Source: Apoderus coryli
Lineage: Eukaryota; Arthropoda; Insecta; Coleoptera; Attelabidae
Direction of reading: 5' to 3'
Assembly (NCBI GenBank): GCA_911728435.2
Contig: OU452201.1
Span: 15,500,001 to 15,564,000, forward strand
DNA: 64,000 nucleotides
The notes beneath the pieces were generated by a model. That model had not been told where the DNA came from and searched no databases. It saw only the letters and a program-made list of their open reading frames with translations. Shown piece after piece: positions 22,560-35,714 of the stretch (position 1 is its first letter; the number at the start of each line of letters is the position of its first letter). Both the position numbers and the translations under genes were made by a program.

Positions 22560-25239
22560 TTAATTCCGATTTAGAATGTAATTTTATCTCGAACTACAAT
22601 AAATAAATAAAATAAAAAAACAAAATTACCTAATTACCTTAAATAAAGGCTTAATAACATATAAAATTACTAGCTGTCATCCTATGTCGTATTCTGGATA
22701 AGCTCTGAAGCAACTTTCTATCATAAAACAGTTAAAATAGGAACTCAAGATTATTGGTATGCTGAAAAGGATCTAATCAGGATATCATAATTATCCAGCT
22801 ACAAAAAGTATGTTTTAATTTGTTTGATTTTAAATAGAGGGTTCGCAAATTATCGACAGCTGCTGGAATAAGTGCGTTCCAAAATATATAGGGCCTGCAC
22901 ATCAACAAATATGTCTGATTTCGGTCGAGCTAGATAAAATTGGAAGTGTGCGGAAAAAATGCAGCGGATAAAATATAATTTTTAACGTTTAAGTAACTAT
23001 AAAAAAATAAAACAACTAAACATGAATATGTATGTATAATGTAACATTGTGATAACAAGCTTTATTACATTTTGTGGTATTTGTGATAAAAATAAAATAC
23101 CGCAAATCTTAGTTCTGTGTTAACAGATTTGTTTTAAGTGTATTGTTTGCCGGTGTACAAGACTCCGCAGGTATGTTAATATTAATTAAGCTATAATAAT
23201 CATTGCTCATATTCATTTTTTTTTTGTATTTCAATTTTATTTTCAAATGGTGAAAAACTTTAAAAAAATACATATTCCGTAAAACAGCAGAGAAAAAATA
23301 ATAATAATAGTAGTAATGAAATGAGGGTTTTGGATTTTTTAAATGCTAAGGTAAAAATATTTGCTACATTAATATGTTGACAACCATCTTAATGTCATCG
23401 TTTTCTACACTGTGAGAATTAGTCCATTCGATAATACATAAATGAAAAAATATTTTAATGATTTAAAATTGGCAGCACCTAAATAAGCTTAGTCATTTGT
23501 ATGTAAAAAAAATTGCTAAAATTGATACTTATACAGTATGTTACAGGCCAACCCGTTTGTGCGTAAATGGACTTTCCTTGTGCTACCTTAATCTTAATAT
23601 TAGTATGCAGGGTGCAAACAAAATTATTATATACATTTTGTTAATACGGAGTTTCTTAATATTTTTTGTTGATGTGTAATTTTAGATCAATTAGGCGCAC
23701 TTTAGCTAGAGTTTTGTGAAATAAATTTCGAAAACCAATGGTGTAAATTAGGAGTCAAGCACATATTTTCCACCACCTTTTTTTGCGGGCGTCTATGAGG
23801 AATTTGTTTACTTTTCTTAATTAGCTGTTTCTTTAAGAATATTTCTCATTTTTGTTAAATTTTGATTTACAGCTATGTAAAAATAATATTCTAGGGTTTT
23901 CTCTCGACAAAAAATAAAATGTATTAAAGGCAAATAAAAATATATGAATGAACTAAAGAAATCTATTAAAAACAATAAATAGCATTAAAATGATGTTACG
24001 TTGAAATTAGTATGCATTTGAATACAAATTGGCAAATTCAATGGGGGAGTAGCCTGAAATATCATTCAAACTCAGGGATAAACCAAAATTTTACAAGAAA
24101 AAATAAAAGTACATAAACAGCTACCTACCTACTATTTATTTGATGGTTAAAAGTTATCTTTATGCCATCGGTTGTTTACATTAATTAATATTATTCATGC
24201 CTAATTAATTAATTTACATAATATAATATATTTTCAAGAAAGATGTGTTAAATTATACTCTAGAAACATTTGCACTAAATTTAAAATTACAATTTCAAAC
24301 GGCATATATCCATATGTATGTGTAAATATCATCTATGTATCATATGCATATTCCAGATGGCAAAAGTTTATACAATTTATACAACATAGCAGAATATGTC
24401 GAGGTTTGTATTTTATAAATAGGGTGTTTGACAAAGATTGCACAGAGCCGGCTTACGGTTTACGCTTGTAGGTATGAATAGAAAGGATTTATGACATATT
24501 GATAACGTACCTTGCTAAAGCTACTTCAACAATTTACAGCCTTGCATTGTAGTGAATGCAAATGGGTATTTTTTCGTCTGCATTTACTTTACTTTATTAT
24601 GTGATTGAATGGATTGTTAATTTAATACAATAGGCAATGAAAATTCGATAATAGTATATTTATTTGGAAATCGCAATTTAACTGTTTAAAATGGATTTTT
24701 TCTATCTTCTGTAGGGAAATCGCGTAAAAAGTTTATCAATATGTCCACCGAATGACCTTTTTGATCTCACCAATATCAGACTTGTGAAAAACCTTCAAAT
24801 TTACGACCATGGTACATTAGTAAATAACCAATAAGCTTGCAAAATAATATTGATTGGGATGCATAGATGATTCAGTTATACAAGGAACTCTAACTTGCAA
24901 TTTTAGCCACATATGCTTAGGTGTAAATAATTTAAATTATTATAAATACAAAAACAACAGCAACAATCATTGTGAATAGCGCCTACAACAACAGCTTAAC
25001 AGTTTTGTTTATTACTTTTTGTTTGTTACTACACAAATGATTAATGGTTCGTCAATCTATATGAACTGGTTAGTATGGAGGGTCTCCGTATTAGAATTAT
25101 CTTATTATATATAATGATTCTGGATTTAGTTCTAAAATTAAGAGGTTGACGAAAAATGCTTTAATTATCTCCGTAAAAAATATTCAGATAAAAAGTAGGA
25201 ACAGAAGAAAACTTCAAACTAATATACAATTTTGTACAA
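22560..25239. other. No gene recognised
   Basis: Strongly AT-rich. There is an element-like terminus at about 24420 (TAGGGTGTTTGACAAAG), but no partner was found. No exon could be supported. Confidence 0.4.
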
Positions 25240-25870
25240 TTTGTTTTCTATGTCATTTTTCCAGCCTTTTTTTTTAAGTACTTATTAGCTTTAGAGGAGA
25301 TCACTTTTTTCGTTAAAAATTTTTTGGATTTAATTTTTAGGTGAAACAAAGTAAAAAAAAATATATATAAATTCACCGCTCCTATCCGAAAAAGATTCTT
25401 TTAGAAAATATATTTTTTTGTATTCGATACATCGATTAATTTAAATTTAAATTTTTCATAAAAAATTATAAAAAAAAATAACTGCCAACAAAAGTAGAAA
25501 TTTTTTTCATTTGAATTATTTTTTTTTCAACTTAAAAACAAAAAGTTTATATTTAATTCAATAATTTACAAATAGACGCTCTTAAAAAATAAAACGGTAT
25601 AAACACACATTTTTGGACAATTTAAGTTTAAATAGAATAAAATCTAAGCTTAAATTAAATACGAAATGCTTTTTCTTATTTTAAGAGTCCCTATTTGTAA
25701 ATAATTATTAAAATAAACTCTAATTTACCTTTTTTGTATTTAAATTTAAATCGAACAAAAAAATAATAATAAAATGACAAGAAATTGCGACTTTTGTTGG
25801 CAATTTGTTATTTTTTAAATACTTTTTTATGGAAAAAACGGTTAGCCTTAACCTCATGAAATATGATATC
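25240..25870. mobile_element. AT-rich foldback element
   Basis: Nested inverted matches are centred near 25640: TTTACAAATAGACGCTCTTA (25564) against TAAGAGTCCCTATTTGTAAA (25681), and TGCCAACAAAAGTAGAAATT (25484) against GCGACTTTTGTTGGCA (25787). The complementarity extends outward to TTTTTTCGTTAAAAA and GAAAAAACGG. The whole is a palindromic structure of about 0.6 kb with no coding frame. Confidence 0.55.
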
Positions 25871-28329
25871 AATAAAAAATATGGCAAAGGGACTTCTCGA
25901 ATTTAAGCAGATCTATTTAACATTTTCCCAAAAAATACAATTTAAAAAAATGTTACCACCCTGAAGAAATACAAATGAGAGGTCAATAAAATCCAGTAAA
26001 ACGTAGAAAAGAAGGGAATTCAAAAGAATCTGACACGGAAAATTGGTATGTTTTTGGTTTCTGTAGTAACCACAACGCCTTAAATTTCTGTCAAAATTCA
26101 CCCTTATTTACAAATAATTTAAAAACTACGGACCTAGGAATGTAATTTTTCTTGTCTTTTTTTATATCAAAATATACAGATAGAATATAACCTATGAAAT
26201 GTATCATAAAAAACTTGCTTACAATGCGTTCGTGTCTACGAACAAAATATTTGGAAATATAGCTTGTCACCATGAGTTAATTTTTAAATAATAACTAAGA
26301 TTCTTTATTAAGAATTAAAAAAAATTCAAATATTGAAAATTATTTATTAACTAAGTTACGAATGGTTTATTTCCAACAAATTGGTACGTAGTAATCTTGT
26401 GACCTACATTGAGTAATTTTTCGTGTGACTCCTTTTTGGCCAATAAACTATTAAATAAATAATTCCTTACCGAAAACCAGCCATACAAAAAAATAAATAA
26501 TGAGAGGTGTACTCATATTAACCTAGCACGCTCCTGGTGCACATAAGCCAAAACACTATACATATGAGGGGTTGTTTAATAGCTTTTTCACCAGCTGGTT
26601 TTATATTGGGGTATGCCAGTACTTACTTCAAATTATAGTACAAAGCCGGGCATTTATAAAATTTTATTATGTGAGTATGTTTAGTGCAGTTTTCTGGTTT
26701 ATAGGTTGCTGCATCGCAATGTAACGAACTACAAATATGCGTTCAGGATATACAAGACCTTATACCACACATATTGTGTGGTCGAGGATGAAATGCAACA
26801 ACTAAAATATTGGAGCGTGTAACGCAACTTTTTATGATTGTAGTTGTTAGTGGTTGAATCTTAACTCAAGATACCGTAAACTCAAAATTTATACGCATTG
26901 TTGATTTTGTGATGTGACAAATCGACCACGTGAACTTATTTTGTCATATTCGACATATGACATAGAGTAGAGATTTATAGTGCAGCGCGTGTATTTTTAT
27001 TAACAATAATAATAAATGATTTATTAATTGGAATATACTTAATTATTACTTGTGATTGCCATATTTATAAGACAGTGAATTTATTGTGCAAGTGCTGACT
27101 GGCTTAATACCTACTAATGGATTTCAAACTTGTGCACATTAGCTTGTCCGGACCGCATCAGTCATTGCTTTTTCTAAACAACTAAGAAAGGTATCTATCT
27201 ATTTGTTTATTTGTATACCTGCATTTAAGTGTAGCAGTTTAGATCAAAGGTATAGATAGATGATTAATACACCTATACAGGTTAAATAATGAGTTAAATG
27301 TATGTAATGTAGGCATTTTGTATAATGAGGTGAAGCAATATTTGAATACACTGGGTAATACCTACATATTTATGTGAATCTACACGGTGAGACTAGTGCA
27401 AAATATTAATATTCTGGGAACAATTTTACTATCGCAGGGAAGATTTTGTTTCATTTTTTGAACAACTTTTTATTCTCCACATGAAAGGAATACGTCCTAT
27501 ACTAATCCTAGAAGTAAGAATGGCGTTTGAAAATAAAAATCAAATTATATTTTGAATAATGTAGTTAACACCATGTGCAAAACCTGATGACCGATCAGTT
27601 TCTGTTGTTAACATTGTAGTACAGGTTAATCGCTCATTGTCATATTCCTTGATCAACAATTATATTACAATTGATATTTTTTAACATAGTTGTAGAAAAA
27701 AAAAGGTTTTTTGCTCTCTAAGATATTATGAATTCCTAGGAACAACTAATAAATACTTGTTAATTCTCTTGAAACAAAGACTAGATAATGCATAAAATTT
27801 GATATCAAATTGTAATTCAAGTACAACATTTTAAATTTTATTTGAAAAGCTATAAACTGTCTATTAATATCTACCTACATCATATTCAGTTTTATGGCAA
27901 TATTATTTTTGCACTTCTCTGCATGAAATGAATAACTTTTTCAAAGCTGATATTAGTTTTCTTCTATCAAATACAACACATTTTTGCTCTCCATATGCAA
28001 TACGCCTATTGCATATAGTATGGAGAAGCTTCTTAAAATATGTCTGCCATCCTGCCTATCAGTCTGTTTATCAGACAACCTAATGAATTTTCACCAAATT
28101 TGTTGTTAGAACAATATTATGGAACGTGGCAAGAAACTGATTAGATTTTAGCACAGATATGGTAGGTGTATAGAATAGAATAAAATCGGTTGTGTCGCGC
28201 CAAAATTTTCCCGACAAGATATAATCAAAAATACATATATGATCTGCGTAATGAAACAGACTTTTAATTATTATTATTATAATTGTATTATTCTCATTAT
28301 TCCCAAAAAACTAACCTAACAAACTAACT
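25871..28329. other. Unannotated stretch with one weak exon-like block
   Basis: Mostly AT-rich with no gene. At 26704-26790, after GGTTTATAG, a frame reads VAASQCNELQICVQDIQDLI and stops 8 codons later. It could be a terminal exon but has no partner. A perfect CCACACA-TAT-TGTGTGG palindrome sits at about 26765-26781 within it. Confidence 0.3.
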
Positions 28330-28690
28330 ACTTTATTTAAAAATTGGAAATAAAAAAATATTGCCAGAGCTATGGGATTCGAACCCAGAATGTTCCGCCT
28401 GCAAAGCGCACGCGGCCTATCAACGATGCCAAAACCCTTATAAAATTACTTTATTATATTCTAACAAGATTTATAGATTCCAACTACCTAACTGGTGAAA
28501 TTTTAAACGCAATTTTCTCGAGAATGAGGGGGGGCAAACATCAAGAGTAACCTATGACTGTAAAGCACATAAAAAATGCTTTAAAATTATGTATCATTCG
28601 ACCTCTACTGCTATTTGAAAATTTAGCGGTTGTGTCCACCTCTATCACAGTGATTTAAACCAAAAACTAACGAGTTTATCCTCACACTAC
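28330..28690 (-). repeat. tRNA-Ala-like SINE-type repeat, copy B
   Basis: On the minus strand, 28430-28370 contains GCGTGCGCTTTGCAGGCGGA, then the B-box GGGTTCGAATCCCAT and AGCTCTGGCA. The downstream block TGTCCACCTCTATCACAG near 28630 equals that at 4025 in copy A. The anticodon loop has drifted (TGCAG). Confidence 0.65.
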
Positions 28691-29489
28691 TTTGCCTATG
28701 GGTCGGCAATGTAAAAGGGTTAACAAATTCAGTCAAACTAAATAGATCTTGGCTTAAATTTGTGAGTGAAATACAATTATTAATGTATGAATTTAATAAA
28801 ATTGGGTATATAGAAATTACCTAAGATATCTGACACAAAATTAATTTACATAACGCGACCATAAAGAGGTTAAAAGGCCTAAAACATAAAAAGTGTCAAA
28901 AAAGCAAAATTTTTGCTAAAAATATATTTATATAATAAAAAATGGTAGAACCATAATTTCAAAAACATTAATGTGTAGCATGCGTGTTTTTTTTAGAAAA
29001 AAATTAAAAGCAAGAAAGTTTTATATGGAGAGCTATTGGTGCTTCAAGGGCAATTAAGGATATTTTTTGTATTTGTTATTAGGAAATTATTAGAGTTTCT
29101 AAAAATAAAATTGTAAATTGGCTCCATTGCGGATACAATTTATGGATTACCTAAAGAGGTAATTTTGTTTAAATTAACTGAACAATTAAATTCCGCTGAA
29201 AAATTATCATATAGATTTACTCGTATCAGATCTATGAATTTATATAGTTTTTATACAGATAAAACATTATATAAATGAAAATAATCTTTAGTTTAGTCAC
29301 AAGTTTGTTAAGAATACAGTGCTAACAGCGGCTGTTCCTAAGGAAAATGGATGATTTGCTTTGCCTGTATTACACTATAGGAAATACTGATTTAATGAAT
29401 GAATAATTTTATTTAGTAAAGGTAAATTTAATTTTAATAATGATTCGTTTTGTTGCGTTACAAGTTGTTCTCTTAGTCAATAAATCAAA
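28691..29489. other. No gene recognised
   Basis: AT-rich sequence between a SINE-type repeat and a possible reverse transcriptase remnant. Confidence 0.4.
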
Positions 29490-29700
29490 ATTTTCAATTA
29501 TTAAGTTCTGCATTTTATGATATAAATGAGGTTCCGATTGGTGTACCACAGGGGGCCTCTGCTATTTTCTGTGTTTGCCTGTGATGACTGTAAATATTAG
29601 CAACATTCGTATTGTCATATCTACTGTAAATCAGGCTGTGATTGATTTTCTCATTAGTTATCTTAATACTTTGACGCTTCATAAAATTTACTAATTTCAC
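29490..29700 (+). mobile_element. Possible LINE reverse transcriptase remnant
   Basis: The plus strand at about 29529-29580 reads EVPIGVPQGASAIFCVC, resembling the 'GvpQGsvLgpllF.vf' motif of non-LTR reverse transcriptases. About 100 bases later comes a frame AVIDFLISYLNTLTLHKIY that would fit the following 'lq.Dl..l..W...N.l.ln'. The YADD box is not visible. Weak but consistent in order. Confidence 0.45.
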
Positions 29701-31599
29701 TTAAATAATAGTAGTTCTTTCACAGTCGCTCTATTACCATTGGGAGCTTTTTAAATTAAAAATAAAAGAAAATGCTTAGTATATGAACACTGTAAAATAG
29801 GCTAAGTGGATTTTGTGTAAATGAAAATGGATTTATGTTTTACAATAAAATATTTTATTAATATTAAAATTAGCTGGCCATACCCATGCTTCAATTGCAA
29901 GAATCAAATTAATTTTCTCTTCATTAATTTACTTCAATAACATAACATTCAACAGTTTTAGAAACTATTTGAAAGTAGCGTACCTACTGAACATTTTTCA
30001 GTATTATTTCTTTCTGATATTATATTGTCGCGTATTAGATCGTTTGTCATTGATTTATTTAGGTATTTATACATATAGATATTTTATTATATCACTTTGT
30101 TCTCACTACTGGGTAAATGGAAATCAATTAAGTTTTACCAATTATTGTAGAAATAGTCTGGTGGCTGTCAGACCATATTGGAAGTCCAATGTGGTGCAGC
30201 CAGGGGTGTAATGGAATTGTTTAGTGAGTTTGAAATATAGATAATTTGTGCGCTTATTACAAACCTACAATAACCATTTTAAACTCCCGCAACATACAAG
30301 GTGTCCTACGTATATCAAGATTTATGTCAAAATATACATATTAGGGCTAAACAATAATCACATTTTTTTTTTCTCTTAAGCAGATCTTTGTTAATTATTT
30401 TGTATGCGTTTTGTTATTGCCACCATAGGAAACCCTGGATACCTTCTAGCAAAAGTTTGTCCAGTATACACAATTAGATAGGCATTGCTACTAGTATAGT
30501 GCGGATTGATTTAATACTTGAGGGTAAGTTGTACCTACAAAGTTTTCTACTTCAGTTGCCTTGAACTACACACAGTTCAGGGTGTTAAGCGTTGTACCAG
30601 TACAGGTTCATTTCAAATAGCTAAACTAGCCTGCATAAGTGATTAAACGTAGTTTCTATGATGTTAAATTGGGAAGAAATTTTTTTATATAGGGAACATA
30701 TATCTCAATAATAATATGATTATGTTAAATTACTGACAGCACGCTTAGTTTTGACAGATTTTTTAGTCAGAAAATAAAAATATAATAAGCAAATAAAATT
30801 TATTACGGGAATACCTTTAACTGATACTTTTATGAAAAACAACGATTGTTTGGTACGTTCACGTTCACTAAAAGCAAGTAAAAGGAACTTATCTGCTAGA
30901 GAAGAGATTTTTTTAATTAATATGGTACAAAAACACCCAAAGACCGGTAAAGGCAAAAACATAGTTGCATTTCATTAATCAATATATCCCACAACTTCCA
31001 CATACGTATATCGTCTCACACCTCCATTTATGTGCTTTGAGTGAAAACTAATTCAATATTAAATTAAAATGGTGTTTATACAAATTATTTTAATCGTTGA
31101 ATAATCAAAAGAAATTAAAAAAATTAAGGTTCAAGAAACAAGAAAAAAATACTAATTTTGTATGTCCTCCTGCTAATAGTAAGTACCCTAGCTATTGCTA
31201 CACTAAAGACCTGGTGCCTAAGTGCTAATTGCCACCAAGATAAATTATTGTGAAAAAGTGAGTTGCACTTATAAGTACACCAAGGAATATCTTAATTTCA
31301 TATCCCCCAGCCATAACTTGATTATGATTATTAGTTGTCGTTAATTCTTGTACACATAATATTCACCGTAAAGCGGAAGTAAACAATTTTCAAGTAACCA
31401 ATTCAAGTTTAACGGGTCACACGCAATTGATAATTTTACTACGAAGTCTGATCAAAAAGATATATGGATTTTGTGTTGGTCATATTCATAGATTTAAGCA
31501 TTAAATCCACCAATACAGAAATGGGCATCATCTGTCCGTAAATATGACATAACGGTTGGGTTCAATTCCATCTGACGCAATATTTGTAATGAATGAAAT
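29701..31599. other. No gene recognised
   Basis: AT-rich. TTCAGGGTGTTAAGC near 30586 and CAAGGTGTCCTACG near 30298 look like ends of nonautonomous elements, but no paired ends were found. Confidence 0.4.
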
Positions 31600-31729
31600 A
31601 ATACTTGAGAGGAATATCTAGATCTTTTAATTTACTTTCAGTAAACTTTCAGTTCCATTTCATTGTATACGTACTCTCTCCACATAAAGCAACGATCCAT
31701 TCTTATAAGTCTGGTAGGCTAAGAAAAAT

Positions 31730-32160
31730 TACCAAAATGGAAGATGTCATGGCCGTGAATCATTTTTCGAAACACATCATCCTGAAGCAATCATTGTTCC
31801 CCAATGTTTAGTTGTGATAGAAAAAAGTTCCGACGACTACTATTTTATCCTCTAAAAAGTAGGGATCAACATGAATGCTCCATCGCCCTTTCTATAGCTC
31901 GGCTTGTTTACGTGAAAATGTACTTCGTCACTCATCATTATATTTAGTAAGGGTCATTAAAATAAAAATGTTTTCGCTGTGAAAAGAAAGCTTTTGCACA
32001 ATCACTCTGAGGGTATAGCCTTTGCCACAATTATTATTTTATAGAGATGAAGCATATGGTTTGCTTCGTATAAAAATGTATTTGAGCTATTCACGAAACA
32101 TATCCGAAGCTGCAGCGAATAGGCCGGGTGCGCCTCTTTACGACTCCAGTAGTTTCAAAA
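31730..32160 (-). pseudogene. Mariner-like transposase relic
   Basis: On the minus strand the order is TGVVKRRTRPIRC, then KPYASSL, then a segment like GKGYTLRVIVQKLSFHSEN, and MMSDEVHFHVNKPSYR. The last corresponds to the 'fSDEahFhlnGyvN..n.RyW' block containing the first catalytic Asp. The others match the DNA-binding linker and the 'yPyklq..q.L...d...r..f' region. Several frameshifts and stops are present, and the second and third catalytic residues are not found. It is a different lineage from the 35-37 kb element. Confidence 0.6.
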
Positions 32161-32254
32161 ATTTGAATTTTTCTTAATGTTAGGTAGGTATCTATTGTGA
32201 ATTGTGATATTGTTCCTGACCTATAGCGAAAGTATTGTCAACGCGCTAAAAAAA

Positions 32255-32490
32255 TGAGATAAAGACGGATATAACCATTTTGAAGTCCTCTGAGATGATT
32301 AAGACTATTTCCAGATGGAAATTTGTCTGTCTGTGTGTCAAATATTATGTAGTAAGGCGACCGCGGCGATTTTAAAGCAATTTGGTTTCATTTGTTTTAC
32401 GGTCTGCCGTAGCTCAGTGGTAATCGGCTTGGCTTTGGGTGCGGAATTTTTTTTATTTCTAATTTTTAAATAAAGTAGTTTGTTTGTTAG
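32255..32490 (+). repeat. tRNA-like SINE-type repeat, copy C, B-box deleted
   Basis: At 32405 the plus strand reads CCGTAGCTCAGTGGTAATCG, a clear tRNA A-box half, then CTTGGCTTTGGGTGCGG. It jumps straight to TTTTATTTCTAATTTTTAAA, skipping the B-box. The block 32262-32340 (GGATATAACCATTTTGAAGT ... CCAGATGGAAATTTG) is the reverse of 4150-4225 in copy A. The family therefore carries a full tRNA-Ala-like region, of which this copy keeps the 5' half. Confidence 0.65.
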
Positions 32491-34033
32491 GTTATTTTAT
32501 TGGAACTATTAAAAATAGTACAATTATAATAATTATAAAATTCTGTTTCGTTATACAGGTCATATATTTTAGATTATATTAATTGTAGACGACTTTAGTC
32601 ACTTGTTATAGAAATTTATATGAGGACATAAGATTATAGATATAAGATTAAATAGAAATTAAATAAAATTATATATATATATTATTGTCTAACAACTACA
32701 TTTAATTAATCAAACTGAATCTGTACAATTTTACTTTTAGATTTATAACGGCATTTTATGGTAAGACCCCATAGAGCAAATTGTTGAAAATTTAAGTGAG
32801 ACAATTCACTCTGCCAACCGTGACTAAAAACTCTTTCATTATGACGATTATTTCACGATAATAACAATAACAAGAAAAAACTGAAATATAGATAAATGAC
32901 AGTCATTTGGGTTTGTTATTGGTAATTTAATAATGCGGATGAGATAGTGTTTCTATTGTTTGTAAAATAGTTGCATAGTTTGTGACTAAATTGCATTAAA
33001 TTATGGTACGCACCTGTAACTTGATTTATATTATGTATACCTGTTGAAATATATTATTATAGGGTAGATTTAATGTAATTTGTATACTTGGTCATTATGG
33101 ATTCAGAATCTTAAAATGTGAATAATTAATATCAAAATTAAATTCACGTATTTTGCTTCCGGTTTGTTTCTTTATTAGTCATTGAAAACATACCAACTCT
33201 CTCTCCTCGCAAATACGAATATTCCTCCTACTTGTTAGGCCCCTACGAAAAATACTCAACTATACGGATGAAACATTTATTAGTGGTTAAGTGGATGATA
33301 AAATAAAAAACGTGATTTTTTATTGAATGGCAAACGCAACATACAACATACCCGTAGAAACAAAATTCAAAAACGAAGCTCGCATAAGAAGTTCATTTAA
33401 TCTTGTTGCCAATACATTCTACATCGGTATGGCATATTAAATGTTTTTTTTTTGTTCAGACTTTTGCTGAAACAGCTTACTTTCAACGATCCTTTTTCCG
33501 ATCGACAGATTATCAGTGGTGGTTAGCAGGCGTGTGAACAAAATTCTCAATGTTCTGTAGTGCTTATCCTGGCATGAAAATAAATAATTATTTATGTAGA
33601 ATAAAAATATTAAACTTTAGTGCTTGACAGGGTCCGATAAAACAAGAAATATTTACTTGATAAAATAAACTCATCGTGGATATACCAAAGACTATCAGCA
33701 ATTTGAAACGATGTTATTGTTAATACAGTAAATTAAAAATGATAACCATTCCGGGAGAGTCCATATTGGAAAGGTCTTAGTTCCCACCTCAATTGGCTGC
33801 AAATTCTTGCGAAATGGGTTTCAAAAATTTTATTTTGTTAAATCACAATGTAAGCCAATTGTTCTTTGATGTATCAAGATCCAAGTATAATTTTATATAA
33901 CAATAAAGGTTATTTACGAAAAAGTATCGGTGATTTTGAAACGTTATGTTGACATGTTGCAGAGTTTTTTCTTACCACAACTTCAACGTGCAAGTATTGA
34001 AATAGACGTTTTACTATTAAAACTGACTTTTAG
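32491..34033. other. No gene recognised
   Basis: AT-rich, with an (AT)n run at about 32670-32682. No exon or transposase frame was supported. Confidence 0.4.
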
Positions 34034-34081
34034 TTCTCTCCTGAGGATGCTAACAGTATTAGCGAAACGCACGTCTAGATT
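34034..34081 (+). other. Hammerhead-like fold
   Basis: CTGAGGA (34041-34047), one extra T, a five-pair stem GCTAA (34049-34053) with TTAGC (34059-34063), GAAAC (34064-34068), then a mini stem III ACG-CA-CGT and C at the cleavage position (34075). Stem I has a mismatch at its first pair, then three pairs (UCU/AGA). N7 of the core is free in hammerheads, so G there is allowed. The downstream GGTTCTACTCATC at 34139-34151 resembles ATTCTACTCATC at 57419-57430 inside the 2.86-kb element. Confidence 0.55.
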
Positions 34082-35270
34082 TAAAGAAAATATTTTGGTG
34101 AAGTGGTAAAACGTGTCTTTCAATATTACTCTACGCCAAGGGTTCTACTCATCATCCATTATTAACATTTCAGAATGTTCCAATAAACTGAGCATAAAAT
34201 TATTCATCACTATCACTTTTCAGAATGTGATTTTTTGCGGAGTTACTTTAAGCATAGATAAAAGTATAGTGTTCATATAAGCATAGATAATGTTTGTTTA
34301 TCAATGATATAAGCATTGCAGGTTAAATCGTCGAGAAACCGAGTCACAACTTCCTGACCACCGAGAAGGCCGACACAGAACTGGCACTATGTTTCGTTAG
34401 TGATTTAAAAATCCGCTATTATTACTTCATTTTGCTGTAATTAAGACATAATCTTGACAATAAGTATACCAGTTTGTTGTTTTTTTTTTTGTTGCGATTT
34501 TAGTGCTGCCTGCAAAAGTATTGTAAGTTGGATACGCAGGAAACGGTATATTATGTAAAAATCCATTATTACAGTTTTTTTGTAGATACGGCATTCTAGA
34601 TACCTAATCACGGAATTTTTTTGGAACCTTACTAACGTAAGAAATTATAAAGGTGTAAAGATAAACGTTATATTGTATGAAATCATGCAAAATGTATAAA
34701 AAAAATGAGGCAGACGTTTTAAGTTTATTTCTAATAGATTTGCAGATAGATTCGGCCTCAGTTCTTATATCAACATCATTGCAAGCCGATTTTATTTAAC
34801 AAACTCAAGCTTTTGACACATAGTAAAACGAGAGTTTCAGGGAAGTATTAATTTGTTAACCAGGTTTTCTTTGCAGGCGCATAGTGGTTATGATACAGAA
34901 CGCAAAAAATACTTCATATCGACGGATTCCTTGACACATACATTAGATTTGGCTGGCATGTTTCAGCTTTAACAACCATAATTAGAAACTTTATATTTTC
35001 GTTTTTAGTTGATCATTTAAATATTTAAATTTAGATATCTCTATAAAACAATAATATAATACCTTTTGTTTTTCAACTATAAATATAGATAGAAACACAT
35101 ATAAGGCAGTTGAAAATGAAAACGTGTCCACCTATAATAAAAAAATGTTACCCATTAACCGTATTAACTATAATTACCCATTACCATTTTAAGAAAATTA
35201 TGTTATTCTTTGGAATACTATTTATATATACTATCTAATAGACATATTTAACATTCTTGTCATTTATATA
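34082..35270. other. No gene recognised
   Basis: AT-rich flank of the mariner-like element. No exon could be supported. Confidence 0.4.
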
Positions 35271-35612
35271 CAGGGTGGTCCAACGAAAAGTTTGCACCTA
35301 GCTTTTCTCTTTTTTTTGTAGTCGAATGCGAAAATGCTCGGACACGTCGATTTTGCTTTTGAGGGGGACACATTTTAAACATATTTTTCGATCTGCGCCT
35401 TTAACCCCCTAGCGGGGGTGAGTAACAACCCTAAAATTTTAAATGGAAAGAGGGGTCTAATGACATATCATTTGAAAGGACACAAAATTGTCTTTCTAAT
35501 GATACCCTATTTGTCGAATTTTACTAAAACAGTTAATACGAAAACGACTTTAAAGACATTAAGCCGATAATTTTGGTATTAATGAGAAATACAAATAAGT
35601 TTTAATTATTGC
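35271..35612 (+). repeat. Left terminal inverted repeat of the DD41D element
   Basis: Inverted match to 37015-37356. The inner end is at ...TTTTAATTATT near 35610. It contains a short GC-rich hairpin, CCCCCTAGCGGGGG (35405-35418). Confidence 0.9.
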
Positions 35613-35714
35613 GAGTGAAAACACCTGCAATCGTTAGTACATTCCAATGTTTGTTAGTTTTAACATTGCTTTGTAAAAAAAGTAAACAAGCTGTTAAATT
35701 GATTTATTAAAACG

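Noticed and set aside
32400..32445. A tRNA gene starting CCGTAGCTCAGTGG
   Set aside because: The B-box half is absent and the sequence runs straight into the repeat's A/T-rich tail.
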